A stretch of 64,000 nucleotides of DNA from CAYSPT01 sp964432985 (GCA_964432985.1 CAYSPT010000011.1:36913-100912); one strand, 5' to 3'; counted from the stretch's first letter, positions 52,377-61,513 are shown. Notes: a model not told the origin generated them from the letters alone. Made by a program: numbers and translations.

Positions 52377-53645
52377 ATGAATAAACTAATAGATTTAGAA
52401 ACTAGACAGGACATCGTCGTGACATGCCCTCATATGGGAGAGGGCGGAACCCAAAAAGTTGTCATGGTATTGTGTCAGGAATGGCTTAAGCAGGGCAAAA
52501 AAGTTACCGTAATTTCGATTTATGAAAAGACCGAAGTATATAAACTGCCTGATGAAATACAACATATACATCTGTATGAGCATCTACCTCCTGCTAAATT
52601 TGCCAGGCTCAACGCAAAAGCACGCTCGTATTTTCCAGATGCTGATAATAATCTGGTTTTGCTATGCGTGGGCCGCATACTTAAGTCTTTGTTCAGATTT
52701 AAGATAAAACTACAATTTTTCTTTAATTGCTTTCCACCACTTTCGGCCAAATCGCAAGCGTTACGGAACATAATTAGGAAGTGCGAAGCACCAATAGTAT
52801 TAGCATTTGGTGCCACCACCAACATCATTACTGCCGCCGCCACCCAATCACTCCCCGTAGGATTAAGTGTTTCAGAGAGAAATGATCCAGCCAAACAGGA
52901 ACTTGCTTTTCCCTGGAACAACCTAAGAAAGGTATATTACAACAAGGCTCATATCGTCTCTGCTAATAGTCTTGGTGCCTTTGATAGCATGAGGAATTAT
53001 GTTGATAGTAGCAAGTTTATTTATATACCAAATCCTGTATTGGAACCGGCTAAACAAAGTCTTAAAAAGTTACGGCAAACCAAGAGCGGTAAAGCAATAC
53101 TAACTATCGGGCGCTTACATCCGCAAAAGGGACAAGATGTTCTTTTGCGTGCATTTGCAGCAAGCGGACTCAGCCTTGAGGGATGGCATCTTTATATAGC
53201 TGGAACGGGCGAATTAGATAAATTTTTGGATGAACTTTCAAAATCGCTCCAGCTAGAAAATTCTGTTACTTTCTTGGGGCATGTAAAAGACCCATTTGAA
53301 TACTATGGAATTGCCGACATATTTGTTTTACCGTCTTTGTACGAAGGTATGCCTAATGTACTATTAGAAGCCATGAGTTGTTCGCTTCCTATCATAACAA
53401 CAAAGGCATCATCCGGTATCGTGGATTTAATAGACCACAATGAGAACGGCTTGCTTGTCAAAACCGGTGATGAAAACGAACTACGCAATGCTATTTTGCT
53501 ATTGGCGGAAAACAGAACCATACGGTACAAACTTGGAAAAAAGGCTAGAGAAACGATTCTTCAGTACAATCTCCCAACTATAATGCTAAAATGGGATGAA
53601 CTGATATCGCGTCTGGAAAGCCTATCCAATAACCATATCATGTAG
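52377..53645 (+). CDS. Family 4 glycosyltransferase
   Basis: The protein has 422 residues with a GT-B fold. The N-terminal MGEGGTQKVVMVLCQEW is the usual acceptor-side loop. The C-terminal ILTIGRLHPQKGQDVLLRAF and the E-x7-E motif in LYEGMPNVLLEAMS bind the nucleotide sugar. It likely adds a sugar to a lipid-linked or surface glycan in the cytoplasm. AAGGAG lies about 16 bases upstream, rather far, so the start could differ slightly. It is distinctly AT-richer than the core genes. The 52166-52376 stretch before it has no gene. Confidence 0.92.
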   Translation: MNKLIDLETRQDIVVTCPHMGEGGTQKVVMVLCQEWLKQGKKVTVISIYEKTEVYKLPDEIQHIHLYEHLPPAKFARLNAKARSYFPDADNNLVLLCVGRILKSLFRFKIKLQFFFNCFPPLSAKSQALRNIIRKCEAPIVLAFGATTNIITAAATQSLPVGLSVSERNDPAKQELAFPWNNLRKVYYNKAHIVSANSLGAFDSMRNYVDSSKFIYIPNPVLEPAKQSLKKLRQTKSGKAILTIGRLHPQKGQDVLLRAFAASGLSLEGWHLYIAGTGELDKFLDELSKSLQLENSVTFLGHVKDPFEYYGIADIFVLPSLYEGMPNVLLEAMSCSLPIITTKASSGIVDLIDHNENGLLVKTGDENELRNAILLLAENRTIRYKLGKKARETILQYNLPTIMLKWDELISRLESLSNNHIM

Positions 53646-53909
53646 AAAAAATAGTAGTTTCAAGGGTGCTAAAAAACTATTCGTTCTAAACTGATTGCAC
53701 GTCAATATGACCCCAATAGTTTGAAAATTACATTGGACGGAAATTGCTCAAGCCGCTGATGGCGATACAATGATTGGGGGCAGGTCAAGAGTGGGGCCAA
53801 TTAACGAAAATGATTTTTCCAGCTCAGCAGGTAGTTTTGCCCCCATATACAATTAGTCCAAAGGCAAATGATCAATCGAAACTGTTCGAGAAAGTAAGGA
53901 TGTAAACAC

Positions 53910-54896
53910 ATGGTTAAGAAAAACAATATGTACCCACACCATATTTTTTGTGTTGGTGACAAAACTATTCCTTACGCACGTCTATGTGCAATGTGCATAG
54001 AAAAGCATTGTCCTCCTAAACTTCGGGCCAATCTTAAAATTTACATACACTTAGATGGTCTCAAATCGGACGCGGATGAGACTGCAAAGTGGTTGAGTCA
54101 GGTACCATGTACAGAAGTAACTATGGGCTTATTTGGTATCAAACCTGATGTAAAGGTATCTGGAAAATATCATCAGGCGATGATTAATACAATTTCTGAA
54201 CAGTTTAAAAATGAGCCTGTTTTGGCGTTTGTCGACGCAGATTGCTTTCTAATTGACAGTTCATGGCATAAAGCAATCCTGAAGCACAATCCGTCTCGAC
54301 ACTATAGTCTTATTCCCGGGTTCAAAGGTGAAACCATAGCAGAACATCAAGGTATATCTTACAGAAAAATGAGAACTACCCTATTCACATTAACCCCTTC
54401 ATTACATAACAAAATTTGTGAGCAAAAATTCAATAAAGATTGGTCTGCTTATAGTAAACTTGTAACAGAATTTCCTGAGGTCCATTTCCCCACTCTGAAA
54501 AAGATGGATTGCATGGTGACATCTTCATTAAAAGCTCAACTGTTAGGCTATGAGATTAAACCTTTAAGAAAAGCAGTGAAATTTACACACATAGGAGGCT
54601 TTTCGTATATGACAATAAGAAAAATACAGGAAAACATTGGTAGAACAGATTATCTGGATAGGTGGCTTAGACGATTACGTTTGAATTTCAAAGTTCTTAG
54701 TTTTTTTGAACAACTGGGATGGGAGTCGAAAATTGACTATAGCTACGCATTCAGCATTAGGAAAATGATGCAAGAAGCACAGTCAGAACCATACTTGTCT
54801 AATAGATTAACAACTCTTCCAGAAACTAGCAGTGAGAAAAAGTTTAGGCGACACATCGAACCGTTGTCAGCCCAATTTGGGCGGCCAGAATCGTGA
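53910..54896 (+). CDS. Putative GT-A-type glycosyltransferase
   Basis: The protein has 328 residues. The metal-binding DxD appears in VLAFVDADCFLID after a Rossmann-like first half (HIFCVGDKTIPYARLCAMCI ... YIHLDGL). No membrane helix is present. The match to a named family is weak, but the layout and its place between two glycosyltransferase genes support a sugar transfer role. It is AT-rich like its neighbours. The 264-bp gap before it holds GGGGCAGGTCA/GGGGCCAATTA pieces that look like a lost mobile end. Confidence 0.7.
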   Translation: MVKKNNMYPHHIFCVGDKTIPYARLCAMCIEKHCPPKLRANLKIYIHLDGLKSDADETAKWLSQVPCTEVTMGLFGIKPDVKVSGKYHQAMINTISEQFKNEPVLAFVDADCFLIDSSWHKAILKHNPSRHYSLIPGFKGETIAEHQGISYRKMRTTLFTLTPSLHNKICEQKFNKDWSAYSKLVTEFPEVHFPTLKKMDCMVTSSLKAQLLGYEIKPLRKAVKFTHIGGFSYMTIRKIQENIGRTDYLDRWLRRLRLNFKVLSFFEQLGWESKIDYSYAFSIRKMMQEAQSEPYLSNRLTTLPETSSEKKFRRHIEPLSAQFGRPES

Positions 54897-55191
54897 CAAC
54901 AATTTCCTCCATTATATCCTCTACCAGGAAGTTGTATGCAATTGATTGCGTTGTTTAGATCAGTTTAGAACATCATTAATCATGAGGTTTTTACGATGAT
55001 ACTATTAAAAGAGTTGCAAAAAAGAGGATCAACTCTGAATGCCTGCGCTCGCATTATCGGCCGGGCATTCTCGATTAAATCGGCCACCCTTTACCGTTTA
55101 AATCGGCCGGGGTTTCTTGAAAAGATCGGCCGGCTGTTCTCATTTAAATCGGCCTCCTTTTACCGAATGAATCGGCCACCCCTGGTGGCCC

Positions 55192-55938
55192 CTATGCCGC
55201 TTGCTCCTTTCCGTCCAATATTCTCATAGATTCCTTCGTCTTGAGATCAATACGGACCGCTCCGTGGACCAAACGATCAAGGATGCTGTCTGCTATAGTA
55301 TCACCTCCCAATAATTCATGCCAAGCGTTGACCGGTACCTGGGTTGAAATGATGGTTGATTTTAAGCCGCTTCTATCCTCGATTATTTCAAGCAAATCAC
55401 GGCGTCCGGTCTCGGTCAGTTCCCAGGTGCCCCAGTCATCGAGGATCAAAAGATCATACCGGGCCAATTTGGCGAGCAGTTTCATCCAACGCCCTTCCAG
55501 GCGGCTGAGCCGGAACTCCTCCAGGAGCCGCCCGGCACGCCAGTACTTCACCCGGCGTCCTTCGCGGCAAGCCTTCTCACCAAGAGCGCAGGCCAGGTAA
55601 GTCTTGCCGCTACCGGTCAAGCCGGTGATGAGCACCGGCCGGTGTTGTTCGAACCAGCGGCCCTGGCTTAATTCGATATAGGTCTCCTTATCCAAGCCTC
55701 TCCATTTTTTCACGATGACCTCCTCGAGCCGAGCCTGGTGGCGGAAGGAGGCTTCTTTCAAACGGCGGGCGCGAGCACGCTCTTTTCTGACCCGCCATTC
55801 TTCTTCGACAATAAGCGCGAAGCGCTCGGGGAAGGAGAGCTCTCGCCAAGTCGGTTCCTCGATCGCTTTTCTGAAGGCTTCGACCATTCCCGTAAATTTC
55901 ATCTGGACCAGTTTATCCGCTGTTTCATCAATGAGCAT
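55192..55938 (-). CDS. istB: IS21 helper ATPase IstB (second element)
   Basis: A 248-residue AAA+ protein with Walker A TGLTGSGKTY and Walker B DLLILDDWGTW. It follows istA by 18 bp without overlap. It is only distantly similar to the other IstB in this window (different Walker loops and N-terminus). Confidence 0.95.
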   Translation of the reverse strand: MLIDETADKLVQMKFTGMVEAFRKAIEEPTWRELSFPERFALIVEEEWRVRKERARARRLKEASFRHQARLEEVIVKKWRGLDKETYIELSQGRWFEQHRPVLITGLTGSGKTYLACALGEKACREGRRVKYWRAGRLLEEFRLSRLEGRWMKLLAKLARYDLLILDDWGTWELTETGRRDLLEIIEDRSGLKSTIISTQVPVNAWHELLGGDTIADSILDRLVHGAVRIDLKTKESMRILDGKEQAA

Positions 55939-55956
55939 TGTGGCTCTCCATTTCTA

Positions 55957-57510
55957 TTATTGGTAGTACTGAGCTCCCCGGATGTTTTCGTTTTTAAGTG
56001 CCCTGGAACTCCCTGCTATGACGGGTTCCTTTTCTTGCAGGTTGAGTTCTATGACCCGTTTCAACTGGCGATAGCTTATTCTTGGCCGGGAAGGTCGAAG
56101 TATCCCCACAGCTGCTTCCAGCTTGTCGCTTCCGAACCGCTTGGCCAGGCTTTTCATACCCATCCACGAGCGGTAGCAGTGCTCAGGAAACTTGTGTTTC
56201 ACGAACATGCTCTTGAGTAGGGCGGTGGTTTCCGGTCCGACGGAATGAGCCCATGACAATATCTTCTGTGGGTTGAGACGCTGGCGGTACTGCAGATGAG
56301 CCGGCGGCATGTGCTCCTCGATCGTTGTGTAGCCACCTTTCCTGTAGTTTCGAATATGCGTCAGCAGATGTTCGTTTCCCTGGTACACATGGATCAGCCT
56401 GGCGGTGATTTTTACGCTCACCGTTTCTCCGATCAGTATGTACGGGACGCTGTAAAAATGCCTTCCTATGTCCAGATGGTAATCCGGAGCAACCTTGAAC
56501 TCTTTCCATTCGCCAAACTCGAATGGTCTTGTGGGCAGCGGTTTGAGAGTATGCCTTTCTATCTCATCGAACAGTTCCAGGCGGCTTTGCTCCAGGATCT
56601 TCATCTTCTCATTGTTGGACTGGTCCATTTTCGTCCATAAAGCTTCGTTGAGCGCCTCCACTCCATAGAACGTCTTATTTCGGAAAGGCGCCAGCACATG
56701 CTGCTCGACATACTTGACCCCGGCTTCCACCTTGGCCTTGTCCCGGGCATGAGCAACCCGTGCTGGAAGAATGATGAAGTCGTAATGGCGGGCATAATCC
56801 AGATAGGTTTTATTGTAGTCAGGGTCGTAGTAGTAGGGCTTGGTGACCGCTGTCTTGGTATTATCCGGCACACAGTATACGGTTACACCGCCGAAGAAAT
56901 CGAAGGCTGCCTCGTGCGCGGCGATCCAGGACGGTGTCTTCTGATCAACAAAGGCCTGGCAATATGTATATGAGCTTGCTCCGATGGTCGCCACGAATAC
57001 CTGGGCTTCCCGGATCTCGCCGGTTGTTGGTTCAATATATTGCGGTAGTGGGCCTCCAACCCAGTCAACGAACAGTTTTTCCCCAGCCTTGTGCTCGAAA
57101 CGCATCACCGGATGTAGTTTTTTCCGGAACCGGCGAAGCAGGGTGCAGAAGCGTTGGTAGGAGTAGCCGACCGGATGTTCTTCCCGGTATTCGTGCCATA
57201 GAAGCTCCAAGGTCACTCCTTTCTTCATCGCCTCTTTCCATATGTACTTAAAGTCGGGGAGCGGAAACCGTGGCTTATGCTTCTTCTTGAACATGTCCAG
57301 AAGTTTCTGGTCGCTAATATCAGGCGGCAGAGGCCATGAAAGCCCAAGTTCCTGGGCTTTACCGAGCAACCGGGCAATTGTATCCCGGCTCACCCTGAGA
57401 CTGAGGGCGATTTTCCTCTGTGACAGCTGTTCCTGATAGAAAAGGCGTAGTAGTTCTCTTATCTTGAGCATCGATACCCTCCTCTTCTTGTTCGACTTGC
57501 TCATCTTCAA
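55957..57510 (-). CDS. istA: IS21 transposase IstA (second element)
   Basis: The protein has 517 residues. An N-terminal HTH (QLSQRKIALSLRVSRDTIARLL) is followed by a DDE core with FVDWVGG, YCVPDNTKTAV and AKVEAGVKYVEQHVLAPF. A Mu-transposase-type C-terminal domain follows. It is intact. Confidence 0.95.
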   Translation of the reverse strand: MKMSKSNKKRRVSMLKIRELLRLFYQEQLSQRKIALSLRVSRDTIARLLGKAQELGLSWPLPPDISDQKLLDMFKKKHKPRFPLPDFKYIWKEAMKKGVTLELLWHEYREEHPVGYSYQRFCTLLRRFRKKLHPVMRFEHKAGEKLFVDWVGGPLPQYIEPTTGEIREAQVFVATIGASSYTYCQAFVDQKTPSWIAAHEAAFDFFGGVTVYCVPDNTKTAVTKPYYYDPDYNKTYLDYARHYDFIILPARVAHARDKAKVEAGVKYVEQHVLAPFRNKTFYGVEALNEALWTKMDQSNNEKMKILEQSRLELFDEIERHTLKPLPTRPFEFGEWKEFKVAPDYHLDIGRHFYSVPYILIGETVSVKITARLIHVYQGNEHLLTHIRNYRKGGYTTIEEHMPPAHLQYRQRLNPQKILSWAHSVGPETTALLKSMFVKHKFPEHCYRSWMGMKSLAKRFGSDKLEAAVGILRPSRPRISYRQLKRVIELNLQEKEPVIAGSSRALKNENIRGAQYYQ

Positions 57511-58780
57511 ACCTCCCTGTTTTTTGATGGGAGGTTACCCTATACAACTTTCGTGTGCGATCAAGGGCAGATGGGGCCGAGGAGGGGTGGCCGATAATTT
57601 CAAGAATGGGCGGCCGATTTTTCCGAGCGCAAACACTGAAGACATCTATAACAAACATTATATCCAGGTGGGAAAAAATACCTGATGGTTGTGTTTGCGG
57701 CGCTTTTTTTTATGATCCGACACAGCACAAATTATCCCAGGCGCATACTATCCTTCAAGTGCTGAAGGATCTTAAAAAGGAAGGTGTGTATTTACATTGT
57801 CACCCAGTCATAACTTCCTCAGATATCGTTGCTAATATTTGGGATAAAGATGAATTTATCTTGATGACAGGGAAAGGAAGTATGAAAGATGACAGCCCCT
57901 TAGCTAGCATGCTTTCGCAGAACCTCCCTGTCTTTGCAATCGTTAGAGGTGCTTCTGCATCCCTTTACGACTTAACAACATCTTTATTAGTGGATGATCG
58001 CCTTACAACACTTATCCGTAATACAAACCTTTTGGATTTGAGCCTAAATAATTGTGTAAGTGATGAAAATACATACCGATACCATGTTCGTCTAATCAAT
58101 GAAAGTGAAGGTATTTATGAAAACAACAGTAGAGAAAAGATCATTAATAAAGAACATTTAGCAAAAATATTTACGGGTTACTCCATAGCGACTTATCCCC
58201 GTTTAGACTCACTTGTAGAATCACAGCTCCATTTAAACGAAAACCGTCCCATTGACATCTCCTTCGTAGGCAGTGCTAATTATGGCATAGAGGCAATCAG
58301 CCGACACCGCCAATTAGCAGCTAAGACTGTATCTGAATTGAGTTCATCTGGTTTTAATGTTCATGTTGTATGTACCAGAAGCCGGAATAATCAGACGGCA
58401 GTAAAGTATAAGCTCAAGGAGTTCTATTCTATATTGGCAAAATCTAAGATAGCGTTGTCGCCCTGGGGTTTGGGTGAAGTCTGCATCCGAGATTTCGAGA
58501 CAATGCTCTCTGGTGCTCTTATGATTAAGCCTGACATGAGTCATCTTGTTACCAACCCACCTTTCTATCGAGCAGGTGAAACCTACATTCCTTGCCGAAC
58601 GGATTTTTCTGACCTTCCAGACTTAGTAGAGAAAATTATTGAAAATTGGAGTCAATATGATGATATACGGCAGGAAGCTTATAATGTCGTCATCAACTCG
58701 CGAAAGCCTGAAAACGTTGCAAAACAAGTAGCTGCACTTGTTTATGATGGATTGGCAATACATCATTCACAATGAAATTA

Positions 58781-58838
58781 CACTGTCTGTATAGTCTGGA
58801 TAGCTAGGTACCGGTGTTGCTGCAGTTGGTGCTGCAGT
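58781..58838 (+). repeat. TA-block structured repeat, copy C (3' part only)
   Basis: Only the last third is present: CACTGTCTGTATAGTCTGG, GGTACCGGTGTTGCTGCAGT and TGGTGCTGCAGT. It begins six bases after the split glycosyltransferase stop codon, so the left part was replaced when the glycosyltransferase block arrived or was never there. Confidence 0.8.
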
Positions 58839-58878
58839 AAAACGGATAGGAAAGGAAAAAATCAAACAAAAGACATAC

Positions 58879-59100
58879 TCATACGTTTTTCCATTGCTCT
58901 CCGCTGATTCCCGCCTGACGCAGTATCCTGGAAAGCAATTCCTTTCCAATATCTGAACGGTGTGGATTGGGAATACGTAGAGTTGTGTCTCCCTTTATCA
59001 TGAAATGGTGTTTTCGACCGGTGTAGGGGCCTTCGAAACCGAGTTTCTTCAGGCAACGAATTAGATCATTGCGCTTAATCGGGCCAAATTGAGGCATCAA
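58879..59100 (-). CDS. hicA: HicA-family mRNA interferase toxin
   Basis: The 73-residue protein has the dsRBD-like HicA pattern LIRCLKKLGFEGPYTGRKHHFMI with the active-site histidine at residue 31/32, then LRIPNPHRSDIGKELLSRILRQAGIS. HicA cleaves mRNA independently of its partner's presence on the ribosome. The gene overlaps hicB by four bases and follows it, antitoxin first. Confidence 0.93.
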   Translation of the reverse strand: MMPQFGPIKRNDLIRCLKKLGFEGPYTGRKHHFMIKGDTTLRIPNPHRSDIGKELLSRILRQAGISGEQWKNV

Positions 59101-59381
59101 GCAACTTCCTTTATGACCAGTTCAATTCCATCGACGGTTGGTAGAGGGAGATTCTTTGCTATCCGAAACAGAAGCCATTCTTCCAGAACTTCTTCCAGTT
59201 CCTCCCGGCAAGATTCAAGCGTTTCGGTGTTTGCATACACGCCACTGAATCCGGGGATTTCACCGTAGAACATGCCATCATCAGATAGTATTTCGTACTT
59301 CGCCTTATGCATTGCCGCCCTGAGGTAACTTGTAAGCATTCTCTGCCACTTCCAGCCTGGATTATTATTTGTCGATAACAT
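59097..59381 (-). CDS. hicB: HicB-family antitoxin
   Basis: The 94-residue protein has the partial RNase-H-like core YEILSDDGMFYGEIPGFSGVYANTETLESCREELEEVLEEWL. The start is uncertain: ATG 59381 fits the promoter just upstream, while ATG 59339 would remove 14 unusual residues. There is no C-terminal DNA-binding domain, so autoregulation would need another mode. Confidence 0.9.
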   Translation of the reverse strand: MLSTNNNPGWKWQRMLTSYLRAAMHKAKYEILSDDGMFYGEIPGFSGVYANTETLESCREELEEVLEEWLLFRIAKNLPLPTVDGIELVIKEVA

Positions 59382-59398
59382 TGCCCTGACTTCGTATT

Positions 59399-59428
59399 AT
59401 TTTAAACTCATTGCTTTATTTGAGTCAA
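59399..59428 (-). promoter_or_regulatory. Promoter of hicBA
   Basis: On the minus strand TTGACT (59423-59428), 18 bp, TAAAAT (59399-59404). Each hexamer matches five of six consensus bases. Transcription would start about 11 bases before the hicB ATG at 59381. Confidence 0.5.
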
Positions 59429-59458
59429 CTGCTGATAAGCCAGGTTGCTGAACAAAAA

Positions 59459-59884
59459 CCACTTGAATCTGTCAAGTGGTCGCAAATGAACTGAATTCTA
59501 CACAGTAGAATATTTTCTATATGGTTGTCCTGAGTGTACAAACAGAGGTTTTGGATGAGTTAATTGCTGCAGTAGGCCCATTTTGGCCGGGAAATGCTCA
59601 TCCAGCCCAACGCCGAAAACCAGCATCAAACCCTGACAAAAGTAAAAGGTGAGATGCCTCAATTCAGGGCGGTTGGGGAAATGAGGCCCTATGCGACTGG
59701 ATTTGAACCAGCCAAAATACCCGAAGGGTATTCAGGCTCGCAGAGCCTTAGACCACCATTGAACCCCATTCAAAGTTAAGCATTCTATACAGTAGTACAG
59801 CGTGGTACACAGTGACTTTTCGATTGTATTATCTGGATAGTTTGGATAGCTTGGTACCGGTGTTGCTGCAGTTGGTGCTGCAGT
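59459..59884 (+). repeat. TA-block structured repeat, copy D (long form)
   Basis: The longest copy. The left arm starts with CCACTTGA/TCAAGTGG (59459-59479) and continues through CTGAGTGTAC, a single GCTGCAGTAGGCC, GACAAAAGTAAAAGG and GTGAGATGCCTC. The standard part starts near 59690 with GCGACTGGATTTGAACCAG, TACCC-GAA-GGGTA and AGGCTC-GCA-GAGCCT (59734-59748) and ends in the double CTGCAG. The left arm is shared with copy G. Confidence 0.85.
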
Positions 59885-59918
59885 GAAATGACAAATTATC
59901 AGCTTTAAGATTCTCATC

Positions 59919-59947
59919 TTGACTAATATACATTATGATGTTATGCT
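59919..59947 (+). promoter_or_regulatory. Promoter of the RHH/RelE-like pair
   Basis: TTGACT, 17 bp, TATGCT. Transcription would start near 59954, right at the AGGAGG ribosome site (59954-59959). Confidence 0.45.
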
Positions 59948-59968
59948 GTATATAGGAGGTTGATATAT

Positions 59969-60232
59969 TTGAAACGAACCCAGATTTATCTTACTGCAGA
60001 CCAACAGGAGTTTCTGGAAAACCTGGCCTTTGTTTTGAGTCGCAAACAGCACAAACGGATCTCCATCTCCGAAGTAATTCGCCAGGCCATCGACATGCTA
60101 AAAGAAGAGTATGAAGGTGTGGAAAATGAAACCGACCTGATACTTAAAAGTTCCCATCTGATGGAAGGGCTCAGCCGGGCCCGGGAGGAGAAAGACCTCC
60201 TGGATCATGAGGATGTCTTCGGCCAGCAATGA
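59969..60232 (+). CDS. Ribbon-helix-helix antitoxin
   Basis: The start is taken as TTG 59969, nine bases after AGGAGG, giving 87 residues beginning MKRTQIYLTADQ. The short strand KRTQIYLT followed by two helices (DQQEFLENLAFVLSRKQ; ISISEVIRQAIDMLKEEY) is a classic RHH DNA-binding fold. The acidic tail would wrap the toxin. It overlaps the toxin gene by four bases (ATGA). Confidence 0.88.
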   Translation: MKRTQIYLTADQQEFLENLAFVLSRKQHKRISISEVIRQAIDMLKEEYEGVENETDLILKSSHLMEGLSRAREEKDLLDHEDVFGQQ

Positions 60233-60582
60233 CCTATATTCCCAAGTACAGACCACAGTTCGCCAAAGATGTGAAACGCTACGCTGGTCTTAAATCGCGG
60301 ATAGAGAAGAAAGTGCTTTCTATCCTGAAAGATCCTTACCACAACACCGAGCCCCTCGAGGATCGGCCAGGCCATCACCTGAAAGGCATCCGCAGCAAGC
60401 GGGTCGACCGCAACTTCCGGATACTATTTTCAATTTGTGAAGAATGCCAGAAACTCTTTTCCCCTGCAACCGAAGCCAAACCATGCCGTTACTGCGAGCC
60501 GTCGCTTCATGGTACAACTGTCATCTTCTTTACTGTCAGACCACACAAAAAGGTATACAAAACCGACAAACCAGTTGGATGA
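60229..60582 (+). CDS. RelE/ParE-superfamily toxin with inserted zinc-ribbon-like loop
   Basis: The protein has 117 residues. The RelE fold is seen as YRPQFAKDVKRYAGLKSRIEKK, HHLKGIRSKRVDRNFRILFSI and VIFFTVRPHKKVY. Between the two last strands sits an insert with two CxxC pairs (CEECQKLF ... PCRYCE) that could bind zinc. The toxin is expected to cut mRNA on the ribosome. It is the second gene of the pair, coupled to the RHH antitoxin. Confidence 0.88.
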   Translation: MTYIPKYRPQFAKDVKRYAGLKSRIEKKVLSILKDPYHNTEPLEDRPGHHLKGIRSKRVDRNFRILFSICEECQKLFSPATEAKPCRYCEPSLHGTTVIFFTVRPHKKVYKTDKPVG

Positions 60583-60630
60583 AAAAATGTTCAGACCACC
60601 TGCTTTAAAGCAGAGCATTACACTATCTAA

Positions 60631-60652
60631 TTGCTGCAGTTGGTGCTGCAGT
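60631..60652 (+). repeat. TA-block structured repeat, copy E (end fragment)
   Basis: Only the terminal TTGCTGCAGTTGGTGCTGCAGT is left, 48 bases after the RelE-like stop codon. Confidence 0.7.
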
Positions 60653-60695
60653 AAGGGTTGAAAAATTTGGTGCAGATGTTTGCTATTTATTTGCG

Positions 60696-60724
60696 TTGAA
60701 TAAAATCTGTTTGTGTGATATTCT
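60696..60724 (+). promoter_or_regulatory. Promoter of the Phd/PIN pair
   Basis: TTGAAT, 17 bp, TATTCT, with transcription expected to start near 60731, about 30 bases before the antitoxin ATG. Confidence 0.4.
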
Positions 60725-60762
60725 TTATGTAGGACAATAAACCTACAGTAAGAGGTGAGCCT

Positions 60763-61059
60763 ATGAAGTTCGCTAGCATCCGCGATTTCAGAATTAACGC
60801 CTCCAAGGTATTTAAGGACGCCGGGAATGAAGAAGTTATCGTGACCAGGCATGGCCATCCCTTGGCCCTGCTAGTACCGATTACCGAAGGCAACCTGGAT
60901 ACCGTCCGCCAAGCTGTGGCCCGGGTCCGGCTCGGAACCGCCCTCAAGGACAGCTGGAAAGAAGCTGAAGACAAGGGAACGCACCAGACCACCATGGAGG
61001 AGATAGATGCCGAGATCCAGCGCTACCGCCAGGAAAAACGCTCCCAAGATCGTTCTTGA
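60763..61059 (+). CDS. Phd/YefM-family antitoxin
   Basis: The 98-residue protein has AAGAGGTGA just before the ATG. Its N-terminus KFASIRDFRINASKVFKDAG ... EEVIVTRHGHPLALLVPI is the Phd/YefM DNA-binding fold. The charged C-terminal tail (KEAEDKGTHQTTMEEIDAEI) would neutralise the PIN toxin. It overlaps the next gene by 53 bp. Confidence 0.92.
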   Translation: MKFASIRDFRINASKVFKDAGNEEVIVTRHGHPLALLVPITEGNLDTVRQAVARVRLGTALKDSWKEAEDKGTHQTTMEEIDAEIQRYRQEKRSQDRS

Positions 61060-61447
61060 CACCAATGTCCTGGTGTCCGGAGTCTTGACTCCCGACGGAC
61101 CACCTGGGAAAATCCTGCTCCTTTTGACCAGGCCGGATGCTGTCAGACTTCTCGTGTCTCCTGAGATTCTCACAGAATACCTGGAAGTTCTTACTAGAGA
61201 GAAATTCGGGTTACAGGATGAAACCATTGCTTTCCTGCTCCACAATCTGACCGGACTGGCCGAGAATGTGATTCCAAAGCAGAAGCTCGAGCTGCTTCCG
61301 GATCCTGACGACAGCAAATTCCTCGAGTGCGCCGTCGAGGGGAAAGCTTCATTTCTGATAACCGGGAACATTAAGCACTTTCCGTCTACCGTCTACAAGC
61401 AGGTTAGAATTATCACGCCTGCTGCATTCATCAAGAAGTTCAAATGA
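61007..61447 (+). CDS. PIN-domain toxin (VapC-like, COG1569 type)
   Basis: The frame opens at ATG 61007 inside the antitoxin gene; the domain proper begins at KIVLDTNVLVSGVL with the first catalytic aspartate D18. Further acidic residues follow in SPEILTEYLEVLTREKFGL and DPDDSKFLECAVEGKASFLIT, ending GNIKHFPSTVYKQVRIITP. This is the arrangement of PIN ribonucleases. Length is 146 residues. Phd-type antitoxin with PIN toxin is a known pairing. Confidence 0.93.
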   Translation: MPRSSATARKNAPKIVLDTNVLVSGVLTPDGPPGKILLLLTRPDAVRLLVSPEILTEYLEVLTREKFGLQDETIAFLLHNLTGLAENVIPKQKLELLPDPDDSKFLECAVEGKASFLITGNIKHFPSTVYKQVRIITPAAFIKKFK

Positions 61448-61513
61448 AGAATAATGTCGATTTACGGATAATGAAGGTCCTAGCAGTAACGAATATCTTG
61501 TGGTTTGCAAAAA

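Larger units (their letters stand above)
55040..57635 (-). mobile_element. IS21-family insertion sequence (second element) with 5-bp target duplication
   Basis: The ends are inverted: TGCCTGCGCTCG... at 55040 and the complement of TGTTTGCGCTCG... ending at 57635. Each is followed inward by several ATCGGCC boxes, four to five on the left and two on the right, as is typical of multiple IstA sites. CTGAA flanks both sides (55035-55039 and 57636-57640). It differs in sequence from the first element. Confidence 0.93.
54996..58775 (+). pseudogene. Glycosyltransferase gene split by the second IS21 element
   Basis: The 5' piece (54996-55039, ATG preceded by GAGGT) encodes MILLKELQKRGSTL. The 3' piece (from 57636) continues KTSITNIISRWEKIPDG ... 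to the stop at 58775. Removing the element and one CTGAA duplicate restores a single frame through ACT CTG AAG ACA. The rebuilt protein of about 394 residues ends in a glycosyltransferase region (YSILAKSKIALSPWGLGEVC; RDFETMLSGALMIKPDMSH) like the GT1/CgeB-type sugar transferases of polysaccharide clusters. It is now presumably inactive unless an internal start is used. Confidence 0.88.

Noticed and set aside
53700..53860. GGGGCAGGTCA / GGGGCCAATTA pieces as an insertion-sequence end
   Set aside because: No matching opposite end, target duplication or transposase gene could be found nearby.
59594..59779. Short frames reading ATGFEPA... through repeats A, D and F
   Set aside because: They are translations of the tRNA-like repeat segment, without ribosome sites, and end in the repeat.
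60631..60652. CTGCAG pair as an intrinsic terminator
   Set aside because: The stem is short and no T-run follows on either strand in any copy.
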